Numbered from the stretch's first letter, positions 17,472 to 26,049 are shown. The stretch is DNA of 64,000 nt from Aquimarina macrocephali JAMB N27 (GCF_000520995.1 NZ_JACA01000019.1:26512-90511); one strand, 5' to 3'. Translations and numbers: made by a program. The notes: a model not told the origin generated them from the letters alone.

Positions 17472-18149
17472 ATGAAAACATTAACCCATTGGAGAGATTT
17501 TTTTCAATTTCTGAAAAAACCTGATTATTTAAAACAAACTGAAGGAATAAAAAACAAATCTATTTTGGTATTTAATTCACTATTGTTAGAAATAGTGTTA
17601 ATTCTTCCTTTACTCTTAATATATGGTGTATATACTTATTATACCGGAAATATTAATGAAAGTATTACAGAAAATATCGAAACATTATACAATCCCTTTG
17701 TTTTGTATGCTATGGTAGCGATTTTTGAAGAACTTTCTTTTAGAGGTTTTTTGACAAAATTTAACCCCATATTGTTTTCTACATCGGTTGCAGGAATACT
17801 ATCCCTTTATTACAAAAAAATAGTGTTTAGTAACATGTTCTTTGAGCCAGATGGACTGAAAGAAACAGCTATACTATTTTTAGTATTGTTTTTTTTAGTT
17901 TATTTAATTGGCACAAAATATAAAAAGGAATTAACTGTATTTTGGAATAAAAATTTTGGTTATATCGTATATATTAGCGCTTTTATCTTTGCTTTTGCTC
18001 ATTTTTTTAACTCTAAAGGTTTAGAGTTAGGATATCTAAAAACTATTATTTTTCAACTCATAGGAGCTTTTATTATGAGTTTCGTTAGAGTTAGAGCAGG
18101 AATACTTTATGCTATTATAATTCATTTTGTTTGGGATATTTTTTTATAA
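17472..18149 (+). CDS. CPBP-family intramembrane metalloprotease
   Basis: The 225-residue product has about six hydrophobic segments. It carries the CPBP (CAAX protease/Abi) motifs: EELSFR at residues 86-91, 'FAFAHFF' with His177, and 'IIIHFVWD' with His218. These Glu and His residues form the metal-dependent active site in the membrane. Family members cleave prenylated or other membrane proteins or give bacteriocin self-immunity; the substrate here is unknown. It is the only plus-strand gene between about 5.6 and 30.9 kb. A stem-loop in a repeated element follows 50 nt after the stop. Confidence 0.85.
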   Translation: MKTLTHWRDFFQFLKKPDYLKQTEGIKNKSILVFNSLLLEIVLILPLLLIYGVYTYYTGNINESITENIETLYNPFVLYAMVAIFEELSFRGFLTKFNPILFSTSVAGILSLYYKKIVFSNMFFEPDGLKETAILFLVLFFLVYLIGTKYKKELTVFWNKNFGYIVYISAFIFAFAHFFNSKGLELGYLKTIIFQLIGAFIMSFVRVRAGILYAIIIHFVWDIFL

Positions 18150-18171
18150 AAAGTAGCGAATACATATTAGT

Positions 18172-18231
18172 AAGCTTTTCAGATCATATAAGTATATTAA
18201 AAAAGCGCAAACTTATATGATTTGCGCTTAA
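18172..18231. repeat. 60-bp intergenic repeat, copy 1, containing a terminator hairpin
   Basis: It matches 21713-21772 over 60 bp with about 85% identity: shared AAGCTTT, CAGATC, ATTAAAAAAGC and ATGATTTGCGCTTAA blocks. In this copy AAGCGCAAA (18203-18211) and TTTGCGCTT (18221-18229) form a perfect 9-bp stem. It lies between the convergent CPBP and DUF1801 genes and can serve as a bidirectional terminator. Confidence 0.65.
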
Positions 18232-18235
18232 ATAT

Positions 18236-18586
18236 TTATTTTTCATTATAAAGTTCCATTGCCATATCAAATATGCTATGTATTTTCTCTATTGGAATAT
18301 CTTTATTTGGGTCAATCATTAATAATTTTGTAAAAGTCCTTTTCTCCTGAATTAAATCTGGATGGAAAATTTTTATACCTTTTCCAATTGCTATGTAAGG
18401 AAATTGTGTTTTCTTATCTACCCATAGATAACAGAAAATTTGATTTTTATACATAAAACAAGGTAAGCTGTAATACCACCTCGATTCAAACTCAGAATTA
18501 TAATCAGTTATTATAGTTTTTAAAACCAAAAGGCAACTTTTAATTGGTTCTTCTTTATCAAAGTAAAAACTGTCTATCGCTTTCAT
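18236..18586 (-). CDS. DUF1801-domain protein
   Basis: The 116-residue product matches the small DUF1801 (YdhG-like) fold: 'EFESRWYYSLPCFMYKNQIF' then 'CYLWVDKKTQFPYIAIGKG' and 'DPNKDIPIEKIHSIFDMAM'. These proteins resemble iron-chaperone/frataxin-like folds, but the function is not established. It is cytoplasmic. It is convergent with the CPBP gene, separated by the hairpin repeat, and 65 nt downstream of the PEBP gene on the same strand. Confidence 0.8.
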   Translation of the reverse strand: MKAIDSFYFDKEEPIKSCLLVLKTIITDYNSEFESRWYYSLPCFMYKNQIFCYLWVDKKTQFPYIAIGKGIKIFHPDLIQEKRTFTKLLMIDPNKDIPIEKIHSIFDMAMELYNEK

Positions 18587-18651
18587 GCAAATTATTTAAT
18601 AGCATTACACTACCTAAACTAGGTTCAATAAAAATAAAATTTTCATACCTA

Positions 18652-19209
18652 CTACTCTTTGGTTCTTTGATAATACATCACTATGCTAGCTTTAGCTAAA
18701 GTATTATTCCAAAGATAATAGCCTACAACTGCAGGGTTTGTATTTGCATTAAGTCCAAGTTTATCGGTTTTTAAAGCATGAACAGTAATAATATATTGAT
18801 GTATACCATGCCCTTGGGGAGGGCAAGGTCCTCCATATCCACTTACTCCAAAATCTGTCATACTTTGAATTGCTTCTTTTGGAGTTAAATTTAATTTCAT
18901 ATTACCCGCATTTGATACTAATTCTTTAATATTTGCAGGGATATCAAATACAACCCAATGCCACCATCCGCTGCCAGTTGGTGCATCTGGATCATACATA
19001 GTTATTGCAAAACTTTTCGTGCCTTTTGGTGCATTCTTCCATGAGAGTTGAGGAGATTCATTGTTTCCGGCACAACCAAATCCGTTAAATTCTTCATTAA
19101 TGGTGGCTTCTCCGCCTATAGAATTGCTCGATAATGTGAACGTTTTTTGTGCAAATGAAGAGGTTGATATTGTTAGTAGTATGCCTAAAATAAAAATTGA
19201 TTTTTTCAT
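18652..19209 (-). CDS. Exported PEBP/YbhB-family protein (Raf-kinase-inhibitor-like)
   Basis: The 185-residue product has a signal peptide cut near 'STSSFAQ'. The PEBP motifs are present: 'SFAITMYDPDAPTGSGWWHW' and 'GPCPPQGHGIHQYIITVHAL', which form the anion-binding pocket. Bacterial members are small periplasmic or cytoplasmic ligand-binding proteins with unclear physiology. A TAATTTTG promoter box lies on the minus strand at 19235-19242. It is 89 nt downstream of an AraC-type regulator gene on the same strand, which may control it. Confidence 0.9.
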   Translation of the reverse strand: MKKSIFILGILLTISTSSFAQKTFTLSSNSIGGEATINEEFNGFGCAGNNESPQLSWKNAPKGTKSFAITMYDPDAPTGSGWWHWVVFDIPANIKELVSNAGNMKLNLTPKEAIQSMTDFGVSGYGGPCPPQGHGIHQYIITVHALKTDKLGLNANTNPAVVGYYLWNNTLAKASIVMYYQRTKE

Positions 19210-19234
19210 AATGGTTTATATTTAATTATAAATA

Positions 19235-19242
19235 CAAAATTA
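19235..19242 (-). promoter_or_regulatory. Bacteroidota -7 box (TAATTTTG) for the PEBP gene
   Basis: The minus strand reads TAATTTTG, fitting TAnnTTTG, 26 nt upstream of the start codon. The -33 element is not clear. Confidence 0.35.
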
Positions 19243-19298
19243 TGAGTTATAGAAGAAAAAACTATGTTTAATTTAGTTCAAAAAGTAGTGCTAAAAGT

Positions 19299-20138
19299 TC
19301 AATCTAGTTGATACTGTTTTGGGGTAACGCCAAATTTTGTTTTAAATGCGTGTATAAAATTTGAAAGGTTTTCATAACCAATTTCCTGATAGATTTCTGA
19401 TGGTCGTTTGGAATTATTCTTTAACATAAAAGCCGAGTGTTCTAATCTCTTATCTAAAAACCATTTACTGGGTGATTGATGAAAGTGTTTTTCAAATTCT
19501 CGTTTAAATGTTGATACACTCATATTCGATAAAAAAGCCAACTCTTTTAATGTCATTTTTTTTAGCTTATTATTTTCAACGACATTGAGGAAGTTTTGAA
19601 AGGAATTCCTCTCTTGAATCATCATTGAATTTATAAAATCTGTCCCTTTAGTTTCTACCAAATAGATCATAATCTCTTCAAATTTTGTCTGAATCATTTT
19701 TTCCTGAATACTCGGGGCTAGTCTTGAAATATCAACTAAACTATTTACATAGTTTTTGATAAATTGATCATATTGAAATGAATACGCAGATTGTGGTAAT
19801 GAAATTTTAGAAGTTTTAATATCAAATTTCTGAACGAATTGCTGTATCTCTTTATTCGAAAAAAATAACAATACACTTTTATAATTTTTATGTAAAGGTG
19901 AGAGTTTTTCTGTCATTAAACAGTGTCCTGATTTCATCAATAGAAAACTAGAATTCTCGATTAAGAAAGATGAATTATTTGTAAAAACCTCTTTTTGACC
20001 TTCAAGCAAAAAACTGAAGACATTTTTTGTGAGTTTTATTTGTTGCTTAGCAAGCTCTTTCGTTGTTTGATAATAGTATAAACTGGTAAACATATGTTTA
20101 CCAGAGTTTAAATCAATAGGAAGTGTTACTGTTTTCAT
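19299..20138 (-). CDS. AraC-family transcriptional regulator
   Basis: The 279-residue product has a cupin-like N-terminal half (ExsA/AraC_N type, 'FSFLLEGQKEVFTNNSSFLI') and a C-terminal double HTH (about 180-278): 'LKELAFLSNMSVSTFKREF' and 'YENLSNFIHAFKTKFGVTPK'. It should be a DNA-binding activator. It lies between the serine hydrolase/TPR gene (88 nt upstream) and the PEBP gene (89 nt downstream), all on the minus strand. Confidence 0.9.
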   Translation of the reverse strand: MKTVTLPIDLNSGKHMFTSLYYYQTTKELAKQQIKLTKNVFSFLLEGQKEVFTNNSSFLIENSSFLLMKSGHCLMTEKLSPLHKNYKSVLLFFSNKEIQQFVQKFDIKTSKISLPQSAYSFQYDQFIKNYVNSLVDISRLAPSIQEKMIQTKFEEIMIYLVETKGTDFINSMMIQERNSFQNFLNVVENNKLKKMTLKELAFLSNMSVSTFKREFEKHFHQSPSKWFLDKRLEHSAFMLKNNSKRPSEIYQEIGYENLSNFIHAFKTKFGVTPKQYQLD

Positions 20139-20226
20139 AGGGTCCTTCTTACCGTCAAAGGTTTTTCATAAACCATGTATCGTATCAAAGAAATTACCTC
20201 ATCATTGATATCTTCTACGCTTATTT

Positions 20227-21636
20227 CTATTCTTTAATGCTATTAATTTTTTCAATCATTTTTACGGCGTTCTTATTTTTCGGATCTAGCTCAAGTGACT
20301 TTTTATAATTGATTAGTGCTAAATCATATTCTCTGTTTACGAAATAGGCTTCTCCGCTGCTGTCGTATAAATTTGCATTTTCCGGGAATTCAGAAATTGC
20401 TAATTCAAAAATCTTAACTGCCTCTTTAGGTTTTTCTGCACGAATTAATTCGTAGCCCAATCTATTTAACTCATTTGGGTCATCAAAAGCATAATCACCG
20501 GAGTCTATTTTCTTTAGGTTATGATAAGCTTCAATTCCTTTTTCCACATCTTCTAAACAGTCTTTTCTAATAAACTGAAATACAGATCTTTTAGGAATCT
20601 TAAATTCCTTACGCAACATTATATTATATGCTTCATGTCCTAAATCCCAAACTCGATTTTTATTATTGGAAACGATGATAATGGTAATATCATTTTCAAA
20701 ATCATTTAAGAAAATAGATTCAAATTTGTAGCCTACTCCATTGTGTCTTTGCAATTGTTTTTCTTTAAAATATTCACCTAAAGACGATGTTTTATCTTCG
20801 GCATACGGGTTTTGAAGTAGTATATTAAAAGATTCTTGACTAATTAATTGATTTGAATTCATCGCTTTAATCCATTTGTAAAGGTCATTAGAGTCTACCC
20901 ATAACCAACCACTAATGAATTCTAGCTCTGGACAAGGATTTTTTTCAAAATCATAACAAGACGTTCTATGTTTTGTGGTAGCCGGTGGATCAAAAACAGA
21001 ATTTGTCATATTTAATGGCTCTATGATATTCTCTTTTACAAAATCCTGAAATGTCTTCCCTGTTACTTTCTCTAAAATTCTTCTTTGTAGAAAAACATTA
21101 CTGTTGTCGTACCTAAAATTTGTTCCTGGTTCAAAAAGCAAGGAATCAGTTCCTCTAATAATTTCCCACGCTTCATTGTCATTTGGAGGTAGTTTTGGAT
21201 CTATAGGAGGAATACCTCCTGCATAATTTATTAAATGATTTACTGTTACTTTTTCGGACCAAGCCGGAAGATCTAAATCAAACTTTGAGATTGGGTCATC
21301 CAATGAAAGTAACCCTTTTTCGACCAGCATCATTATTGCAACACCGTTAAATTCTTTTGCAATTGAACCAATATTAAAAATTGATTTATCATCTAATTTT
21401 ATTTGCTGTGTCGCATCTGTATATCCAAAAGATTTTTTATAAACGATAGTATCATTTTTAGCTACAAGAACATTTCCGTTAAATAACTCCCTTTCGAATG
21501 ATGTCGACATTAGAGAATCTATTTCTTTAACATATCTCGCTGTAGCTTTCTTTTTAACAGGTTTCGTATTACAACCAATATTCAATAGTATTACTAATAA
21601 AAGACTTGCTCTTGTTACGGTAATCAATATTTTCAT
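20227..21636 (-). CDS. Serine hydrolase lipoprotein with C-terminal TPR repeats
   Basis: The 469-residue product has a lipoprotein signal (Cys22, 'LLNIGC'). The beta-lactamase-superfamily domain carries SIAK at residues 91-94 and YDN at 175-177, replacing the usual YSN. The third motif region reads 'QLQRHNGVGYKFES'. Residues about 390-465 are TPR repeats ('AVKIFELAISEFPENANLYD' and 'LALINYKKSLELDPKNK'). The fusion of hydrolase and TPR in one lipoprotein parallels the esterase/TPR protein at 6889-8100. The substrate is unknown. The AraC-type gene 88 nt downstream may be its regulator. Confidence 0.85.
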   Translation of the reverse strand: MKILITVTRASLLLVILLNIGCNTKPVKKKATARYVKEIDSLMSTSFERELFNGNVLVAKNDTIVYKKSFGYTDATQQIKLDDKSIFNIGSIAKEFNGVAIMMLVEKGLLSLDDPISKFDLDLPAWSEKVTVNHLINYAGGIPPIDPKLPPNDNEAWEIIRGTDSLLFEPGTNFRYDNSNVFLQRRILEKVTGKTFQDFVKENIIEPLNMTNSVFDPPATTKHRTSCYDFEKNPCPELEFISGWLWVDSNDLYKWIKAMNSNQLISQESFNILLQNPYAEDKTSSLGEYFKEKQLQRHNGVGYKFESIFLNDFENDITIIIVSNNKNRVWDLGHEAYNIMLRKEFKIPKRSVFQFIRKDCLEDVEKGIEAYHNLKKIDSGDYAFDDPNELNRLGYELIRAEKPKEAVKIFELAISEFPENANLYDSSGEAYFVNREYDLALINYKKSLELDPKNKNAVKMIEKINSIKE

Positions 21637-21712
21637 AAATTCTATATTTCTTCTAAATGACTAACTAAACTATAACGGTTTATGTATGAAACGTAGCCTT
21701 GTACATAACAAC

Positions 21713-21772
21713 AAGCTTTACAGATCGCATAAATGTATTAAAAAAGCACAAATTTTTATGATTTGCGCTTAA
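21713..21772. repeat. 60-bp intergenic repeat, copy 2, containing a terminator hairpin
   Basis: It is about 85% identical to 18172-18231. AAGCACAAA (21744-21752) faces TTTGCGCTT (21762-21770). The single change gives a G-U pair in the minus-strand transcript, so the hairpin is kept in the direction of the AraC-type gene that ends 42 nt upstream (21814). Confidence 0.6.
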
Positions 21773-21813
21773 TTAGCTATTCTGTATATACGCTTTGCGA
21801 TAGTTTTATGTAT

Positions 21814-22731
21814 TCAATTATATGTTTTTCTAAATTCTATGGGAGACATATCTGTTTTATTTTTGAAGAGCTTTGTAAATGATGCCGGATGTTCAAAACC
21901 CAAACTGTAAGCAATTTCACTTACCGAAAGCAATGTTGTTGATAGCTGTTCTTTGGCCTTTTCTACTAATTTATTATGAATATGTTGTTGCGTACTTTGC
22001 CCGGTTAATGATTTGAGCATACTGCTCAAGTAATTCGGAGTAAGGTTTAAACAATTAGCCACCCATTGAACAGTAGGCAGGCCTTTTTCAACTAAGCTAT
22101 CAACTTTAAAGTAATCTGATAAGATTTGTTCTAGCTGACTTAACACCTGGTGGTTAGAAATCTTACGAGTAATGAACTGTCGTTCATAAAAGCGTTCTGC
22201 ATAATTGAGAAGCAACTCTAACTGTGAAATAATAATTTTCTGACTAAACTTATCCATATTTGATTGATACTCGTGTTGGATATTCTTCAAGAGATCCAGC
22301 ATCATTTGTTCTTCTTTTTCAGAAAGGAAAAGCGCTTCATTTATTGTATATCCAAAAAAATCATAATGTGTTATTTGCGTAGCCAACGGTGAATTCCATA
22401 AAAAATCGGGATGAACTAATAGTAACCAACCTGAAGGTTTATGATCTTTAATATTAGGGTTATTTCCTAAACTCATCACCTGCTTTGGTGCTACAAATGT
22501 CATGACACCTTCATCAAAATCATACTCTTGTTGTCCATAAAAAAATTTATGTGCCACGTTTCGTTTTAATCCAATAGTATAATAGTCTTGTTTCCATTTT
22601 AGTTCTTCAATATTCGATGGATACCTAACCTGACTATAATCCACTAGACTTATTAATGGATGTTCGGGAGCGACAATATTAGCTAATTTATGATAATCAC
22701 TTACTTTTTTAAAATACTTTAAATCTTTCAT
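21814..22731 (-). CDS. AraC-family transcriptional regulator
   Basis: The 305-residue product has a C-terminal AraC domain: 'VQWVANCLNLTPNYLSSMLK' and 'ISEIAYSLGF'-type second helix ('SVSEIAYSLGFEHPASFTKL') ending 'FKNKTDMSPIEFRKTYN'. The N-terminal half is the AraC_binding cupin type found with oxidoreductase operons. It starts 23 nt downstream of the SDR gene stop and is probably co-transcribed with it. Related regulators control neighbouring dehydrogenase genes, so the SDR gene is its likely target. Confidence 0.9.
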   Translation of the reverse strand: MKDLKYFKKVSDYHKLANIVAPEHPLISLVDYSQVRYPSNIEELKWKQDYYTIGLKRNVAHKFFYGQQEYDFDEGVMTFVAPKQVMSLGNNPNIKDHKPSGWLLLVHPDFLWNSPLATQITHYDFFGYTINEALFLSEKEEQMMLDLLKNIQHEYQSNMDKFSQKIIISQLELLLNYAERFYERQFITRKISNHQVLSQLEQILSDYFKVDSLVEKGLPTVQWVANCLNLTPNYLSSMLKSLTGQSTQQHIHNKLVEKAKEQLSTTLLSVSEIAYSLGFEHPASFTKLFKNKTDMSPIEFRKTYN

Positions 22732-22754
22732 TATACTAAATTTATGATTTTTTT

Positions 22755-23510
22755 TTATGCCAACATACCTCCTGAAACTTCAATACGTTGTCCATTAATC
22801 CAGCCCGCTTTATCAGAACATAAAAAAGCAACGATTCCTCCAATATCTTCAGCTTCTCCAACACGCCCTAATGCAGTAATATTAGAAATTAAAGCTGCTT
22901 TTTGTTCATCTTTATTACTTCCTCCTGCAAAATCAGTTGCAATGGCTCCTGGTGCGATAACATTAGCTGTAATTTTACGTTGTCCTAATTCTTTTGTTAA
23001 ATAGCGTGTAAAAACTTCTATACCTCCCTTCATCATTGCATATGCAGACATACCTGGCAGACTAAAACGGGTTAATCCACTAGAAATATTGATAATTCGT
23101 CCTCCTTTATTAAGAAAAGGTAATGCTGATTGGGTTAGGAAATAAGCACTTTTAAGATGTACATTCATCATTTCATCAAATTCTTCTTCTGTTGTATTTG
23201 ACACCAGGTTATGTACTCCTGTTCCGGCATTATTGATTAAAAAATCAAAATTAAGATTTCCATTTTCTTGTTTTAAATAGTTGGTTACTTCGTTTATGAA
23301 TTCTTGTCCGTTTTTATAGTTGGTAGCATCAAAAGGAAAAGCTACAGCTTTCTGCCCTTGTGCCTCTATTTCTGAAATAACTTCTTTTGCTTTGTTCTTA
23401 TTTTTATGGTAAGAAAAGATAATATTCACACCTTCTTTTGCTAGATTGATTGCCATATCACGACCTAATCCACGACTTCCACCTGTAATAACTGCAGTTT
23501 TTTGACTCAT
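22755..23510 (-). CDS. SDR-family NAD(P)-dependent oxidoreductase
   Basis: The protein is a classical short-chain dehydrogenase of about 251 residues. The Rossmann motif is 'TAVITGGSRGLGRD', followed by NNAG ('FLINNAGTG'), the catalytic Ser in 'INISSGLTRFS' and YAMMK with the catalytic Tyr and Lys. The C-terminus 'WINGQRIEVSGGM' is typical of FabG-like members. I chose the Met at 23510 because the family starts right there ('MSQKTAVITGG'); an upstream Met at 23537 would add nine unsupported residues. The substrate is unknown; many such genes reduce ketones or quinones. It is followed after 23 nt by an AraC-type regulator gene. Confidence 0.92.
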   Translation of the reverse strand: MSQKTAVITGGSRGLGRDMAINLAKEGVNIIFSYHKNKNKAKEVISEIEAQGQKAVAFPFDATNYKNGQEFINEVTNYLKQENGNLNFDFLINNAGTGVHNLVSNTTEEEFDEMMNVHLKSAYFLTQSALPFLNKGGRIINISSGLTRFSLPGMSAYAMMKGGIEVFTRYLTKELGQRKITANVIAPGAIATDFAGGSNKDEQKAALISNITALGRVGEAEDIGGIVAFLCSDKAGWINGQRIEVSGGMLA

Positions 23511-23699
23511 TTTTATTGTTTTTAATTTACAATACAAAGTTGAGTTTATAAAGCAACTAGTTCTTTTCCAAATCTACTTTTATCTTGTTCTAATCTATGA
23601 TATAAAGGGAAACCATTTCTAACAACAATATAAATGTAATGATCAATTACATTCGTTTGTCTAATATTACGCCTGAAATCAAAACTCTTTATCTAAAAG

Positions 23700-23728
23700 C
23701 AAAAAGCTACCAGATAGGTAGCTTTTTG
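23700..23728 (-). terminator. Strong hairpin downstream of the GlsB-type gene
   Basis: CAAAAAGCTACC (23700-23711) and GGTAGCTTTTTG (23717-23728) form a perfect 12-bp stem around a 5-nt loop. The A/T-rich outer stem supplies the T-run in either direction. It lies 75 nt after the stop of the minus-strand GlsB-type gene. Confidence 0.75.
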
Positions 23729-23802
23729 TAGTATGATTAGAATCAAATTTATCTTACTCTCATATCGATAAAACATCTATATGACCATAGTAAGTATATT
23801 GA

Positions 23803-24051
23803 TTATCGTTTTTTAAATATTAGATTGAGCAAAAACAGAATGATTATCGCTCCGATAGCCCCAGTAAGTATCGCACCGATCCAACCGGTACCCAGGCTAA
23901 TTCCCAATCTTCCCAAAAGCCAGTATCCAACATAACTACCGATGATTCCAACTATAATATTTCCGATGAGACCTAAACCACCACCTTTATAAATGGTACC
24001 TCCTAGCCAACCTGCTACTGCTCCAATAACAATTGTTACAATTATTTCCAT
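23803..24051 (-). CDS. GlsB/YeaQ/YmgE-family stress-response membrane protein
   Basis: The 82-residue product consists of three Gly-rich membrane segments: 'VTIVIGAVAGWLGGTIYKGG', 'IGNIIVGIIGSYVGYWLLG' and 'WIGAILTGAIGAIIILFLL', ending in a basic tail. This is the full length and pattern of the transglycosylase-associated (GlsB/YeaQ) family. Members are small inner-membrane proteins induced by envelope or general stress; their molecular role is unclear. It is a single gene with a hairpin terminator at 23700-23728. Confidence 0.93.
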   Translation of the reverse strand: MEIIVTIVIGAVAGWLGGTIYKGGGLGLIGNIIVGIIGSYVGYWLLGRLGISLGTGWIGAILTGAIGAIIILFLLNLIFKKR

Positions 24052-24256
24052 ATTGTTAGTTTTAAATTATTAATAAAGTGTTAATATATTAAAAAAATAC
24101 GAACTTATCTGATATGTTTAGCTTTTCAATGTTATAATATGATCGACCTCTTCTTATTGATAAGTCATTTTTTTAGTATTATTTTATTATCAGTCATAAT
24201 AAAGATTATCAACAACTTAAGAATAAAAAAACTATTAACGACACTGTAAAATCCAG

Positions 24257-24991
24257 CTATATACGTGTTTTAACAGTATAACTTTTTAGTGTTCCATCGG
24301 TTATAAATCCAATTTTAGAATAAATTCCCTCACCAAATCTAGATGCTACTAAAACAACGATATCACTTAGATTTCTGTACGCTTCAAATAATAGCTTATC
24401 GGTCATAATTTTACCTAATCCCATTCCTCTATATTCTGGTAGTGTTCCTATCATATGTATCCCAGAACATCCATTTTTATCATGATATATAATTCCGCAA
24501 CTTACATATTCACTGTTATGTTTACCCAAAAAAAGATGTATGTTTTTTTGGTGTTTAACTAATGAAGTTATAGTCTCGGGTAGTATCTGATATCCAAACG
24601 ATTTTGACGAAACTCTTGCAAATACTATTGCCTTGTTATCATCATCAACGGGTTCTATTGTAGCAAAATCTTCTATAGGTGCAGTATGCTTAGAAGTTTC
24701 TAAAAACATTGCCTTCACTACCGATTTTAGTTCAAAATCATATTGTAATAATCGTTTTTCTATGTTTTCATTTTCAGCTACTCCTAATGAATTTGGTAAA
24801 ACCCCATTCTTCATTTTTGCATGAAGTTGATCCATATTTATTATCTCTGGATCTATCCCAAAAATTTTACTGGGCCATGATTTTTTTTCGGGCTTCGTAT
24901 AGGTATATCCATCTCCTCTATTTAAAAAGTTTCCTTGTATTCCTATATATCCCCAAAACTCAAAAAGGTGGTTTATTATGGTCTCATTCAT
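24257..24991 (-). CDS. GNAT-family N-acetyltransferase
   Basis: The 244-residue product has a C-terminal GNAT domain: 'YVSCGIIYHDKNGCSGIHMI' then 'TLPEYRGMGLGKIMTDKLLF', which contains the acetyl-CoA pyrophosphate loop R-G-M-G-L-G, and 'VVLVASRFGEGIYSKIGF'. The N-terminal 120 residues may define a substrate pocket but match nothing I recognise. It starts 5 nt after the NTF2-like gene stop, so it is in the same transcript as that gene and the FMN reductase gene. Confidence 0.87.
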   Translation of the reverse strand: MNETIINHLFEFWGYIGIQGNFLNRGDGYTYTKPEKKSWPSKIFGIDPEIINMDQLHAKMKNGVLPNSLGVAENENIEKRLLQYDFELKSVVKAMFLETSKHTAPIEDFATIEPVDDDNKAIVFARVSSKSFGYQILPETITSLVKHQKNIHLFLGKHNSEYVSCGIIYHDKNGCSGIHMIGTLPEYRGMGLGKIMTDKLLFEAYRNLSDIVVLVASRFGEGIYSKIGFITDGTLKSYTVKTRI

Positions 24992-24996
24992 GAAAT

Positions 24997-25410
24997 TTAG
25001 TTCTGTGAAGTTTTTACAAAAGCTGCCGAATCTTCATAAAATCTATACTCTTTAATTTTTCCATCTTCAATTATGCTTATCTGGGCCCAATCACTTATAA
25101 ATAATTTGCCAGTTGCTTTTACTTCGTGTGAAAATTTTCCATTTGCAAAAACGACATTTCCTTCAGAGATTACTCTTTCTACACTAAATTCTTTGGTCGT
25201 AAAAGAATTAACTATGTTGGCAATAAACTGCTTTGCTTCTTCTTTGGTTCTATATGTACCATGAAGTTGATCTTTTTTACGTTCCTGGTCACGTACGCTC
25301 ACGATCAGGCAATTTTCGTGAAACAAATTTACTACTTTATCCATATTGCCATTTTGAAAAGCATTAAAATAATCATATACTACTGTACTACTGTTTTCTG
25401 TATTTTTCAT
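24997..25410 (-). CDS. SnoaL/NTF2-like protein
   Basis: The 137-residue product is one NTF2-like domain: an initial helix pair 'VYDYFNAFQNGNMDKVVNLF' followed by 'HENCLIVSV', 'GTYRTKEEAKQFIANIVNSF' and curved beta strands 'VVFANGKFSHEVKATGKLF'. Such proteins act as isomerases, hydrolases or binding proteins; no active-site residues stand out. It is the middle gene of a three-gene minus-strand run (FMN reductase, this gene, GNAT) with gaps of 30 and 5 nt. Confidence 0.85.
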   Translation of the reverse strand: MKNTENSSTVVYDYFNAFQNGNMDKVVNLFHENCLIVSVRDQERKKDQLHGTYRTKEEAKQFIANIVNSFTTKEFSVERVISEGNVVFANGKFSHEVKATGKLFISDWAQISIIEDGKIKEYRFYEDSAAFVKTSQN

Positions 25411-25440
25411 GTTTTTTGTTTTTATAGAGTGAATACTTAT

Positions 25441-25971
25441 TTATTGCATTAATGTCTTAACTTCTTTGTCTAGTTTTGCGTTCTCTGATGCATCCAGAAT
25501 TAATGAATTGTTTACATCAAACTTGTTATTAAAATCTCCTAAAGAGTATACACCAGATAGGTTCCCACCCCATATTGGCAAGAGTTTTTCTAAAACCTGA
25601 AGATGCGATGCTCCTCCTGTTACTCCAGGAGAAGTACTCATTAACACTACAGGTTTGTCTCCAAAAAATCGTTGATCGATTCTTGATAGCCAATCAATTA
25701 TGTTTTTGAAAAAAGATGAAGGAAGTCCGTTATGCTCTGGTGAAGCAATCATAAACCCATCTGCCTTTGTAAAAAGCTGAAAAAGCTCTTTTATTGTTTT
25801 TGGAATACCTTTCTCTTCTATGACCGGACTATAAATAGGAACGATATAATCTGATAGTTGTATGAGATGTATATTAGTATGCTCATCGATTTTATTGACT
25901 GCTGCAATCAATAATTGTTGATTGATCGATTTAGGATTATTACTTCCTGAAAAAGCAAGGATTTTTTTCAT
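25441..25971 (-). CDS. NADPH-dependent FMN reductase
   Basis: The 176-residue product is a flavodoxin-fold reductase. 'ILAFSGSNNPKSINQQLL' is the FMN-phosphate loop, 'GFMIASPEHNGLPSSFFKNI' with 'IDWLSR' is the family signature, and 'VVLMSTSPGVTGGASHL' completes the flavin site. It should reduce FMN, azo compounds or quinones at the expense of NAD(P)H in the cytoplasm. It heads a probable three-gene operon. An inverted repeat with TTGTACTA arms (25972-26001) lies immediately upstream of its start codon, a position where a repressor could block transcription or translation. Confidence 0.93.
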   Translation of the reverse strand: MKKILAFSGSNNPKSINQQLLIAAVNKIDEHTNIHLIQLSDYIVPIYSPVIEEKGIPKTIKELFQLFTKADGFMIASPEHNGLPSSFFKNIIDWLSRIDQRFFGDKPVVLMSTSPGVTGGASHLQVLEKLLPIWGGNLSGVYSLGDFNNKFDVNNSLILDASENAKLDKEVKTLMQ

Positions 25972-26001
25972 TTGTACTATTTTTTAAATTATTTAGTACA
26001 A
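25972..26001. promoter_or_regulatory. Inverted repeat TTGTACTA/TAGTACAA upstream of the FMN reductase gene
   Basis: Perfect 8-bp arms at 25972-25979 and 25994-26001 flank a 14-bp AT-rich spacer directly before the start codon. TACT/AGTA half-sites are used by some HxlR-family repressors of quinone and FMN reductase genes, and an HxlR gene is present at 6356-6679. Linking the two is inference. Confidence 0.45.
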
Positions 26002-26049
26002 ACTAACTCCTATTTGACGTTAAAAACCTTAAGGTACCTTAAGAACGGC

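Noticed and set aside
10921..21636. Naming the three serine hydrolases beta-lactamases
   Set aside because: S-x-x-K and Y-x-N motifs are shared with esterases and peptidases, and the KTG motif is absent or altered.
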